The notes beneath the pieces are model-generated. The model worked only from the letters and a program-made list of their open reading frames with translations, did no database searches and had not been told where the DNA came from. A stretch of DNA of 64,000 bases, taken from NCBI RefSeq assembly GCF_014837295.1, contig NZ_JACYHB010000010.1:62001-126000 (forward strand). Reading direction: 5' to 3'. Source of the DNA: Cellulosimicrobium arenosum (lineage in GTDB: Bacteria; Actinomycetota; Actinomycetes; Actinomycetales; Cellulomonadaceae). Below, piece after piece: positions 41,594-49,318 of this stretch (the first letter of the stretch is position 1; each line of letters opens with the position of its first letter). Both the position numbers and the translations under genes were made by a program.

Positions 41594-43117
41594 ATGTCCA
41601 CACTCACGCCAGGGACTCCGGCGCCTGTCGCGGCCGCGCCCACGCAGAGGGCTCTCGCCGCCGTCGAGCAGCGCGGCATCGAACCGGTGCCCGTCGACGA
41701 GCGCACCGGAAACCCGATGCAGCTCTTCTGGGTCTGGTTCGCCGCGAACATCTCGGTGCTGGGCCTACCGCTCGGTGTCGCTCTCGTCGCGAGCGGGCTG
41801 TCCGTGTGGCAGGCGGTGATCGCCGCGGTGCTCGGCGCGTTCGGGTCGTTCGCCGTCGTCGGCGTGATCTCGATCGCGGGTCGTCGCGGTGGTGCGCCGA
41901 GCCTGACGCTCTCCCGGGCGACGTTCGGTGTCCGGGGGAACATCGGACCGACGATCGTCTCGTTGTGCTCGCGGCTCGGGTGGGAGACGGTCAACACCTC
42001 GACCGCCGCGCTCGCCTTCGTCACCATCTGCTCCATCGCCTTCGGCACCGGGGCTGCGGCGAAGCAGGTCCCGGTGCTGACGATCATCGGTGTCGTCCTG
42101 TTCGTCGCCTGCACGGTCGCGGTCTCGGGCCTCGGGCACGCCGCCATCCTCGTGGTGCAGAAGTGGTCGACCTGGATCTTCGGCGCGATCAACCTCGTCG
42201 TCATCGGCTTCCTCGTCGTGAACATCGACTGGTCTGCCGTGCTCCAGGCCCGTGGCGCGTCGACCGCGGTCGTCATCACGGGCATCGGGACGATCGCGGC
42301 AGGAACCGGGATCGGCTGGGCGAACTCGGGCGCCGACATGGCGCGGTACCAGTCCCCCTCGGCGACGGCGGGGCGCCTGATCGCCTCCGCGTCGGCCGGC
42401 GCGGGGATCCCGCTCGTCATCATGATCTCGATGGGCTCGATGCTCGGCACGTCGAGCTCGAGGGTGCTCGAGTCGCCCAACCCTCTCGACGCGATCCGCG
42501 ACACGCTGCCGACCGGCGTGGCCATCGTCTACCTGATCGTCTCGTTCGCAGGCCTGCTGCTCTCGAACCACCTCTCGGTCTACTCGGCCGGCCTCACGAC
42601 CCTCACCCTCGGCGTCCGGCTCGAGCGGGTCTACGCCGTCGTGGTCGACGTCGTGATCACCACGACCGCCTCGCTGTGCTTCCTGCTCATCGCCGACGAC
42701 TTCTACGGCCCGTTCATCACGTTCATCTCGCTGCTCGCGGTCCCGATCATCGCGTGGGTCGGCGTGTTCCTGGTCGACATGATCGGCCGCCGCACCTACG
42801 ACGCGGACGCGTTGCTGGACCTGAGCCGCCGCTCGGGCTACTGGTACACCCGCGGTATCGCCTGGCGGGCCTTCGGGTCGTGGGCGGCCGCGATCGTCGT
42901 GGGCGCGCTGTTCCTGCAGATCCAGCCCGGTGACGTCCCGTGGTTCACGGGCGCGCTGCACGACTCGTGGCTGGGTCACAACGGTCTGGGATGGGCGGTC
43001 ACGGGCGTCCTCGCCGCAGTCTTCTACGCCGTCCTCGGTGGCGCGCGTGCCGGCCGCGCCGGTACGCCCGACACCTCCGGGACGGATCGTCGCCCGGCGC
43101 ACGAGGGGGATCGCTGA
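41594..43117 (+). CDS. NCS1-family permease (cytosine/purine/nucleoside type)
   Basis: 507 residues, about 12 membrane helices. NCS1 traits: NPMQLFWVWFAANISVLGLP near residue 40, GLSVWQAVIAAVLGAFGSFA, RATFGVRGNIGPTIVSLCSR, and GTGIGWANSGADMARYQSPS. Members import nucleobases, nucleosides, allantoin or related ring compounds with Na+ or H+. Here it should bring in the substrate of the neighbouring ARH-like hydrolase and PfkB kinase. It takes the place held by the MFS transporter YegT in E. coli. ATG at 41594 with AAGGAGA upstream. Confidence 0.88.
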   Translation: MSTLTPGTPAPVAAAPTQRALAAVEQRGIEPVPVDERTGNPMQLFWVWFAANISVLGLPLGVALVASGLSVWQAVIAAVLGAFGSFAVVGVISIAGRRGGAPSLTLSRATFGVRGNIGPTIVSLCSRLGWETVNTSTAALAFVTICSIAFGTGAAAKQVPVLTIIGVVLFVACTVAVSGLGHAAILVVQKWSTWIFGAINLVVIGFLVVNIDWSAVLQARGASTAVVITGIGTIAAGTGIGWANSGADMARYQSPSATAGRLIASASAGAGIPLVIMISMGSMLGTSSSRVLESPNPLDAIRDTLPTGVAIVYLIVSFAGLLLSNHLSVYSAGLTTLTLGVRLERVYAVVVDVVITTTASLCFLLIADDFYGPFITFISLLAVPIIAWVGVFLVDMIGRRTYDADALLDLSRRSGYWYTRGIAWRAFGSWAAAIVVGALFLQIQPGDVPWFTGALHDSWLGHNGLGWAVTGVLAAVFYAVLGGARAGRAGTPDTSGTDRRPAHEGDR

Positions 43118-44055
43118 TGCCCAAGGTGGTGCACACCGGTCAGGCGATCGTCGATCTCGTCATGGAGGTCGACAGGCTCCCGACCGCCGGAGGAGATGTC
43201 TTCGCCTCGGCACACCGGTTCGCCGTGGGTGGTGGCTTCAACACCATGTCCGCCGCCTCCCGGGACGGAGCGACCGTGGTCTATGCGGGCGGTCACGGCA
43301 CCGGACCGTTCGGCGACATGTGCCGCGAGGCGATGGCCGCGGAAGGCATCGCTGCCGTCGCGCCGGTGGGCACGACGATGGACTCCGGCTTCTGCGTCGC
43401 GATCGTCGACGGCGAGGCCGAGCGCACGTTCGTGTCGACGCTGGGCGCAGAGGGCCAGGTCACGATCGAGGACTACCGGGCCGCCGACGTCGGGCCCGAG
43501 GACGTCGTCTATGTCAGCGGGTACTCGCTGCTGCACGCCAGGAGTCGCGAGGCACTGCTCACGTGGCTTCCCGACCTGCCGTCGTCGGTCACTCTCGTGG
43601 TCGACCCGTCACCCGTCATCGGGCAGGTGCCCGCCGACGTCGTGCGCGCCGTCGCGCAGCGCGCCGACGTCTGGACGTCCAACGAGGACGAGGCCACAGA
43701 GCTCGCCCGCATGCTCGACATCCCCGGTTCCGGTTCCGAGCTCACGGCAGCCGTCGCCCTCTCGCTCCGTTGCACGGTCGTGCTGCGCAGAGGCGGCGCG
43801 GACACGCTCGTGGCCGTGGCCGACGACGCGGTGCGGGCCGTCCCGGTACCAGCAGTCCGGGCAGTGGACACCAACGGTGCAGGCGATGCACACACGGGCG
43901 TGCTGTGCGCAGCGATCGCAGGCGGGCTCGGCCTGGACGTCGCCGTCCGCCGGGCCAACGCGGCCGCAGCCTTGGCGGTCACTCGTCGGGGACCGGCGAC
44001 GTCACCTACCGCCTCGGAGATCGACGCGCTGCTCGACAGGCTCCCCTCGCAGTGA
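43117..44055 (+). CDS. PfkB-family carbohydrate/nucleoside kinase (YegV-like)
   Basis: 312 residues. N-terminal glycine motif FAVGGGFNTMSAASRDGA and C-terminal anion-hole motif DTNGAGD with catalytic Asp257 are present, so the enzyme should be active. PfkB members phosphorylate ribose, other sugars or nucleosides. As the last gene of the GntR/ARH/NCS1 operon it would trap the released sugar or the imported compound. The ATG at 43117 shares a base with the permease stop (TGATG). Confidence 0.88.
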   Translation: MPKVVHTGQAIVDLVMEVDRLPTAGGDVFASAHRFAVGGGFNTMSAASRDGATVVYAGGHGTGPFGDMCREAMAAEGIAAVAPVGTTMDSGFCVAIVDGEAERTFVSTLGAEGQVTIEDYRAADVGPEDVVYVSGYSLLHARSREALLTWLPDLPSSVTLVVDPSPVIGQVPADVVRAVAQRADVWTSNEDEATELARMLDIPGSGSELTAAVALSLRCTVVLRRGGADTLVAVADDAVRAVPVPAVRAVDTNGAGDAHTGVLCAAIAGGLGLDVAVRRANAAAALAVTRRGPATSPTASEIDALLDRLPSQ

Positions 44056-44118
44056 TCGGGACCGCTCGCGGACAGCGGCACCCAGCGGTCCGACCCGCCT
44101 GACCGGGACGGCGCACGG

Positions 44119-44811
44119 TCACGTATCGGCGGGGAGCGCTCGTCGCACCTCGCCCACGATCGAGGACATCGCTGCCTCTGCGGCCTCGGGGTCTGCGTCC
44201 GCGACGGCGCGCGCGACGGCCTCGTGCTGGTCCAGCGCCTCTGGGACGGGCGATGCCGGCATGAGGCCGAGGTGGGTGCGTCCCGACAGGACGGCGGCGA
44301 CGACGCCCGCGAGCGCCCCGAACATCTCGTTGCCGCTCTCGCGCAGCAGCAGCTCGTGCATGCGGATGTCGAGCCGCAGGAACTCCTCGAGGTCCCCTGC
44401 CTCGCCGAGCACCCGCATGCGCGTCGCGGTCTCGACGAGCGACGCCCGCGCGGCGTCGGACGCGTTGCGAGCGGCTCCGGCGGCGGCGAGGGGTTCGACG
44501 GCGTGCCGCAGCTCGGTCAGCGTCCGCAGCTGGGCGTCGCGACCAGGGCCTTCGAGCCGCCATCGGATGACGCGCGCGTCCAGCACGTTCCACTCGTCGG
44601 CACCGAGCACGACGATCCCGACGCGCCTCCCGGAGCGTACGAGCCCGAGCCACTCGAGCAGGCGCATGACCTCGCGCGCGACGGTCCGCGAGACCCCGAA
44701 CTCGGTGCCGATCGACTCGAGCGTGAGCGAGGTGCCGGCGGGGACGTCACCACTCGTGATGCGTCGGCCGATGGTGTCGAGCACGGTGGTGTGCAGGGCC
44801 GTCGTCGCCAT
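44119..44811 (-). CDS. GntR/FadR-family regulator of gluconate genes
   Basis: 230 residues. Winged helix with SGDVPAGTSLTLESIGTEFG and VSRTVAREVMRLLEWLGLV, then an all-alpha FCD ligand domain (LRTLTELRHAVEPLAAAGAA; RLDIRMHELLLRESGNEMF). It is divergent from gluconokinase and gluconate permease genes. The intervening sequence contains two sites resembling those of corynebacterial GntR1/GntR2, so it probably represses gluconate uptake until gluconate or 6-phosphogluconate is present. The ATG at 44811 gives the usual N-terminus. Confidence 0.87.
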   Translation of the reverse strand: MATTALHTTVLDTIGRRITSGDVPAGTSLTLESIGTEFGVSRTVAREVMRLLEWLGLVRSGRRVGIVVLGADEWNVLDARVIRWRLEGPGRDAQLRTLTELRHAVEPLAAAGAARNASDAARASLVETATRMRVLGEAGDLEEFLRLDIRMHELLLRESGNEMFGALAGVVAAVLSGRTHLGLMPASPVPEALDQHEAVARAVADADPEAAEAAMSSIVGEVRRALPADT

Positions 44812-44833
44812 GTCGGCGAGCCTAGTGCCGAGG

Positions 44834-44871
44834 ATTGGTGTGATCAATCGCTTGCCAATGGTGCTATCAAT
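44834..44871. promoter_or_regulatory. Tandem GntR operators upstream of gntK
   Basis: Two direct repeats, ATTGGTGTGATCAAT (44834-44848) and AATGGTGCTATCAAT (44857-44871), match at 12 of 15 positions. The reverse complement of the second, ATTGATAGCACCATT, is close to the TGATAGTACCAAT-type site described for GntR1/GntR2 of Corynebacterium. TATCAA at 44866-44871 inside the second copy could be the -10 box of a leaderless gntK mRNA, so a bound repressor would mask it. Confidence 0.75.
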
Positions 44872-44876
44872 GCGTC

Positions 44877-45500
44877 ATGGTGGAGCATCCGAGACCGAAC
44901 GACACGGAAGTCGACGACATGGACACCGACGTCAGCTCCACCGCGAGCGCACCCGACGCGCCCGACGCCCCCGAAGCGCTGCCCGAGCATCTCGTCGTGA
45001 TGGGCGTGGCAGGCTCCGGCAAGACGACGATCGCGACGCTGGTCGCGGAGCGCCTCCACACCACCTACGCCGAGGCGGACCAGTTCCACCCGCAGGCCAA
45101 CATCGACAAGATGAGCGCGGGGACCCCGCTCACCGACGACGACCGCTGGCCATGGCTCGAGGCCATCCGCGACTGGCTCAGCAGCGAGGCCGACGCCGGA
45201 CGGTCCGGCGTCGTGACGTGCTCGGCGCTGAAGCGCTCCTACCGCGACCTGCTGCGGACGGCTCACGGGAGCGTCTGCTTCGTCCACCTCGACGGATCGC
45301 GCGAGCTCCTCGGCGAGCGCATGGAGCATCGCAGCGGCCACTTCATGCCGACGTCCCTGCTGCCGTCGCAGCTCGCGACGCTCGAGCCCCTCGCCGACGA
45401 CGAGCGGGGGTTCACGCTCGACGTCTCGGCCACGCCCCTGGACCTGGCGGACGAGATCCGCGACCGCACGAACCTGCAGGTCGCCCCCCGGACGCGCTGA
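44877..45500 (+). CDS. gntK: Gluconokinase (first copy)
   Basis: 207 residues. P-loop GVAGSGKTT at 43-51, then the gluconokinase pattern AEADQFHPQANIDKMSAGTP, CSALKRSYRDLLR and RSGHFMPTSLLPSQLATLEP. It phosphorylates gluconate to 6-phosphogluconate for the pentose phosphate route. An extra 36-residue Asp/Ala-rich N-terminus precedes the P-loop domain; starting at the ATG at 44919 would shorten it. It shares the strand with gntP and lies behind the tandem operators. Confidence 0.92.
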   Translation: MVEHPRPNDTEVDDMDTDVSSTASAPDAPDAPEALPEHLVVMGVAGSGKTTIATLVAERLHTTYAEADQFHPQANIDKMSAGTPLTDDDRWPWLEAIRDWLSSEADAGRSGVVTCSALKRSYRDLLRTAHGSVCFVHLDGSRELLGERMEHRSGHFMPTSLLPSQLATLEPLADDERGFTLDVSATPLDLADEIRDRTNLQVAPRTR

Positions 45501-45581
45501 CGCCGCGGATGCACCGACGCCGCGCGGACGCACCAAGACCCGACACACCAGACCCCTGACCACGACGTCGACGGAGACACC

Positions 45582-46964
45582 ATGCCCCCCGAGGACTGGA
45601 CCCAGACCCTGACCGCCGGACCCCTGCTCGCGATCGCCGCGGGCGCCATCGCGGTCCTGCTGTTCCTGATCATCAGGCTCAAGCTGCACGCGTTCCTCGC
45701 ACTGATCCTCGTCAGCCTGCTGACCGCGCTCGTGGCGGGCATCCCGACGGGCTCGATCGTCGAGGTGCTCACGACCAGCTTCGGCTCGACCCTCGCGACC
45801 GTGGCGCTCCTCGTCGCGCTCGGCGCCATGCTGGGCCGCCTCGTCGAGACGAGCGGCGGCGCGCAGGTCATGGCCGACTACCTGATCGGGAAGTTCGGCG
45901 AGAAGCGGGCGCCGCTCGCCCTCGGCATCGCGTCCCTCATCTTCGGGTTCCCGATCTTCTTCGACGCGGGCCTCGTCGTCATGCTCCCGATCGTCTTCTC
46001 CGTCGGTCGCAAGCTCGGCGGCTCGTTGCTGCTCTACGGCCTGCCCGTCGCGGGCGCGTTCTCCGTCATGCACATCTTCGTCCCACCCCACCCGGGTCCC
46101 GTCGCGGCCACGGAGTTCCTCGGCGCCAACATCGGCATCGTCATCGCGCTCGGCCTCGTCGCCGCGATCCCCACCTGGTACGTCACGGCCTACCTCTTCA
46201 GCCGCTACGTCGGCAAGCGCATCACGCTGCCCATCCCGAGCATCCTCGGCACGGCGGACGAGGAGCAGATCCAGAACCCGCCGAAGTTCAGCACCGTGGT
46301 GCTCATCCTCCTGCTGCCGCTCGTGCTGATCTTCGCCAACACGGGGCTCGACGCGCTGGGCGCAGCGGGCACGGTCGACCGGGACAACCCGGCGGTGCAG
46401 GCGCTCCGAGCCGTCGGTGCCACGCCCATCGCGCTGCTCATCACCGTCCTGGTGGCGTCGTGGGTCCTGGGTCGCCGCCGCGGGCTCAGCGGGACGGCGC
46501 TGGAGAAGACCCTCGACTCCGCTCTCGGCCCCGTCTGCTCCGTCATCCTCATCACCGGTGCGGGCGGCATGTTCGGCGGCGTACTGCGCGCGACGGGTAT
46601 CGGGGACGCGCTCGCCGACGTGCTCGGCGACCTCGGGCTCCCGGTGATCGTCGCCGGGTTCCTCATCGCCGCGATCCTCCGGGTGGCCCAGGGCTCCGCG
46701 ACCGTCGCGCTCACCACGGCGGCCGGCCTCATCGCTCCCGCCGTCGCCGCCGGTGGTTTCAGCTCGGTCGAGCTCGCCGCGATCGTGGTCGCCGTGGCCG
46801 CCGGGTCGGTCGTGCTCAGCCACGTCAACGACTCGGGGTTCTGGCTCGTCGGCCGGTTCTTCGAGATGGACGTCAAGACCACGCTGCGCACCTGGACCGT
46901 CATGGAGACCGCGATCGGCGTCATGGGCTTCGCGATCGCGGCGCTCGTCTTCGCGGTCGCCTGA
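45582..46964 (+). CDS. gntP: Gluconate:H+ symporter, GntP family
   Basis: 460 residues with 12-14 helices. Family signatures: IFGFPIFFDAGLVVMLPIVF, HIFVPPHPGPVAATEFLGAN and VAVAAGSVVLSHVNDSGFWL. It imports gluconate for the kinases on either side. ATG at 45582 after GGAGA; the gap to gntK is 81 bases, so they are likely one operon. Confidence 0.92.
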   Translation: MPPEDWTQTLTAGPLLAIAAGAIAVLLFLIIRLKLHAFLALILVSLLTALVAGIPTGSIVEVLTTSFGSTLATVALLVALGAMLGRLVETSGGAQVMADYLIGKFGEKRAPLALGIASLIFGFPIFFDAGLVVMLPIVFSVGRKLGGSLLLYGLPVAGAFSVMHIFVPPHPGPVAATEFLGANIGIVIALGLVAAIPTWYVTAYLFSRYVGKRITLPIPSILGTADEEQIQNPPKFSTVVLILLLPLVLIFANTGLDALGAAGTVDRDNPAVQALRAVGATPIALLITVLVASWVLGRRRGLSGTALEKTLDSALGPVCSVILITGAGGMFGGVLRATGIGDALADVLGDLGLPVIVAGFLIAAILRVAQGSATVALTTAAGLIAPAVAAGGFSSVELAAIVVAVAAGSVVLSHVNDSGFWLVGRFFEMDVKTTLRTWTVMETAIGVMGFAIAALVFAVA

Positions 46965-47064
46965 CCGGGACCGTCTGCCGCACGTGGCGGGCTCCGTCGC
47001 TGCTCAACGACAGCCGTAGAGTGCGATGCGCACGCACGCTGCCGCACCCGACGACAGGGACCCC

Positions 47065-47619
47065 ATGGACCGCACCGACGACGCACGCGCCCCCGGCACG
47101 ACGCCGGAGCACGTCGTCGTCATGGGCGTGTCCGGATCGGGGAAGTCGACGGTCGCGGGGCTGCTCGCGGCCCGCCTGCACACCACGTGCACCGAGGCGG
47201 ACGCGCTCCACACCGCGACGAACGTGCGCACGATGCGGTCCGGCACACCGTTGACCGACGCCGAGCGCCAGCCATGGCTCGAGTCGGTCCGCGACCGCCT
47301 GAGCAGCGAGGCGGACGCCGGGCGGTCGGCCGTCGTGACCTGTTCCGCGCTCAAGCGCAGCTATCGCGACCTGCTGCGCACGGCGCGGGGCGACGTGTGG
47401 TTCGTCCACCTCGACGGCGAGCCGGAGCTCCTCTCGTCCCGCATGGGACGTCGCACGGGCCACTTCATGCCCGCGTCGCTCCTGGCGTCCCAGCTCGCCG
47501 CGCTCGAACCGCTGGACGACGACGAGCGCGGGTTCGTCCTCGACGTCGCACAGCCGCCCGAGGAGCTCGTGGACGAGATCCTCGCGCGGACGCGCACGCC
47601 GGACGTGCGCGACGTCTGA
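47065..47619 (+). CDS. Second gluconokinase paralogue
   Basis: 184 residues. P-loop GVSGSGKST at 21-29, and CSALKRSYRDLLR and RTGHFMPASLLASQLAALEP are kept. The substrate loop has changed from DQFHPQANIDKM to DALHTATNVRTM; the Pro-Gln pair is replaced by Thr-Ala, so specificity or affinity may differ. The ATG at 47065 follows AGGGA; an earlier ATG at 47026 lacks a site. It lies 100 bases after gntP and is probably part of the same unit, a duplication within the module. Confidence 0.85.
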   Translation: MDRTDDARAPGTTPEHVVVMGVSGSGKSTVAGLLAARLHTTCTEADALHTATNVRTMRSGTPLTDAERQPWLESVRDRLSSEADAGRSAVVTCSALKRSYRDLLRTARGDVWFVHLDGEPELLSSRMGRRTGHFMPASLLASQLAALEPLDDDERGFVLDVAQPPEELVDEILARTRTPDVRDV

Positions 47620-47688
47620 CCCTTCGGGCGGGTCGGCGGCCACGCCCGGACGGCGCCGCGCGAGGTGCGCGACGCCGCCCGGAACCTG

Positions 47689-49236
47689 TTACGACCGACC
47701 GTGCCCGAGCATCCGGGCGTACGCGTCGCGGTCCGCCATGCCCGGACGACGACGACGCAGCCCGCGCATCGCCAGACCGAGCGCCGTGAGCAGGCCGGCC
47801 ATCACGAGCAGACCCACATCACCAGACGTACCGGTCGTCGCGAGGGTGGAGGGCCCCTCGGCGGCCACCCAGGTCCCCTGCGCCGAACGCAGGCCCGACG
47901 ACGACGCCATGTCCGTCACCGGGTAGGAGACCCGGACCACCGAGTCACCGGTCGACCCCGTGGTGCCCGTCGGGCCCGAGGGGTCCGCCGGGTTCGTCGG
48001 GTCGGTGGGATCCGTGGGGTCCGTCGGGTCCGTGGGATCCGTGGGGTCCGTCGGGTCCGTGGGATCCGTGGGGTCCGTCGGGTCCGTGGGGTCCGTCGGG
48101 TCCGTCGGGTCCGGGTCGGCAGCGGCGTTCGCGCAGTCCGCGCTCACGTCACCCAGCACTCCCACCCCGATGCACGAGACGTCGACGGGAACCGTCACAG
48201 GCAGGTCCACGTCCACGTCGGGCAGCGACCCGAGCAGGTCGTCACCCAGGATCCCGTCCTCACCGAGCAGACCTCCGTCGCCCAGGATCCCGTCCTCACC
48301 GAGCAGACCTCCGTCGCCCAGCAGCCCCTCGTCGCCGAGCAGCCCGTCGAGGAGTCCGTCGTCGTCCACGAGCCCGTCGTCGTCCAGGAGCCCGTCGTCA
48401 CCGAGGAGTCCGTCGAGGAGATCGCCGTCGGTGTCCACCGGGCTGCTCGGACCGCCGGTCGGGGCGCCGTCGTCGCCTGTTCCCGTCGTGCTTCCGCAGC
48501 TCACGGCCGCGTCGCCGAGGATCCCTGCTCCGATGCACGAGACGTCGACCGGCACCGTGACCGGCACGTCCACGTCGAGGTCGGCCGAACCGGCGTCCGC
48601 GGGCTCGGCGGGCGCGACCGGCTCGGGCGCCGGGGCCCCCGACCCGTCCACGGTCGCGTCCCCCAGGACGCCCACCGCGACGTCGGACACGTCGACCGGC
48701 ACCGTGACCGGCACGTCCACGTCCACGTCCGCCGGCTCGGCCGGCGACTCGGGCGCGGGCTCCGGCTCCGGCTCGGGGGCGGGCTCGGGGGCCGGCGCGG
48801 GCTGCACCGACTCCTCCACGGCCGCGTCCCCCAGGACACCCACCGCGACGTCGGACACGTCCACCGGCACCGTGACCGGCACGTCCACGTCCACGTCCGC
48901 CGGCTCGGCCGGCGACTCGGGCGCGGGCTCCGGCTCCGGCTCGGGGGCCGGCTCGGGCTCGGGGGCCGGCTCGGGCTGCGTCGGCTCCTCCACGGTCGCG
49001 TCGCCGAGGACGCCGACCGCGACGTCGGACACGTCGACCGACAGGTCCACCGGGACGTCGACGGACACGTCGGGCAGGACCTCGGCGACGTCGCTCAGCT
49101 GAGCGTCGACCGCGACGTCGAGTCCGGGATCGCCGAGGCCGTCGCCCTCGGCTGCGTGGGCCCCTGCGGCCCCGACGACCACGAGGCCGCCTGTGACGAG
49201 CGCTGTCCTCAGCGCGCGCCGAACGAAGGTATGCAT
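47689..49236 (-). CDS. Chaplin-like repeat surface protein with LATTG sorting signal
   Basis: 515 residues. A signal peptide ends near AHAAEGDG. Five imperfect copies of a valine-rich unit follow (DVPVTVPVDVSDVAVGVLGD), joined by Pro/Glu/Ala linkers. Two copies hold a Cys pair 13 residues apart (VPVDVSCIGVGVLGD...C), reminiscent of chaplins. Then come Gly/Leu/Asp repeats, about 13 Asp-Pro-Thr triplets, and a C-terminal sorting signal: LATTG at 465-469, a hydrophobic helix and RRRR. LAxTG is the motif of class E sortases in actinobacteria. Probably a cell-wall-anchored, self-assembling surface protein. AGGAAGAG precedes the ATG at 49236. Confidence 0.75.
   Translation of the reverse strand: MHTFVRRALRTALVTGGLVVVGAAGAHAAEGDGLGDPGLDVAVDAQLSDVAEVLPDVSVDVPVDLSVDVSDVAVGVLGDATVEEPTQPEPAPEPEPAPEPEPEPAPESPAEPADVDVDVPVTVPVDVSDVAVGVLGDAAVEESVQPAPAPEPAPEPEPEPAPESPAEPADVDVDVPVTVPVDVSDVAVGVLGDATVDGSGAPAPEPVAPAEPADAGSADLDVDVPVTVPVDVSCIGAGILGDAAVSCGSTTGTGDDGAPTGGPSSPVDTDGDLLDGLLGDDGLLDDDGLVDDDGLLDGLLGDEGLLGDGGLLGEDGILGDGGLLGEDGILGDDLLGSLPDVDVDLPVTVPVDVSCIGVGVLGDVSADCANAAADPDPTDPTDPTDPTDPTDPTDPTDPTDPTDPTDPTDPTDPTNPADPSGPTGTTGSTGDSVVRVSYPVTDMASSSGLRSAQGTWVAAEGPSTLATTGTSGDVGLLVMAGLLTALGLAMRGLRRRRPGMADRDAYARMLGHGRS
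47995..48117. repeat. Nine-base tandem repeat coding Asp-Pro-Thr triplets
   Basis: About 13 copies of a nine-base unit alternate between GGGTCCGTC and GGATCCGTG forms on the plus strand, inside the chaplin-like gene. They encode a (DPT)n wall-spanning stalk on the minus strand. Copy number can change by slippage without loss of frame. Confidence 0.85.
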
Positions 49237-49318
49237 GATGAGTTCTCTTCCTGTCTGAGGTGAGGTGGCGCATCGGCGCCGGGTCGCGTGCCGCGTCCGA
49301 GGGCGCGGGGCGACCGCC

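Noticed and set aside
47995-48117. Regular short repeats considered as a CRISPR array
   Set aside because: Units are nine bases without spacers and in frame with a (DPT)n coding sequence; no cas genes are near.
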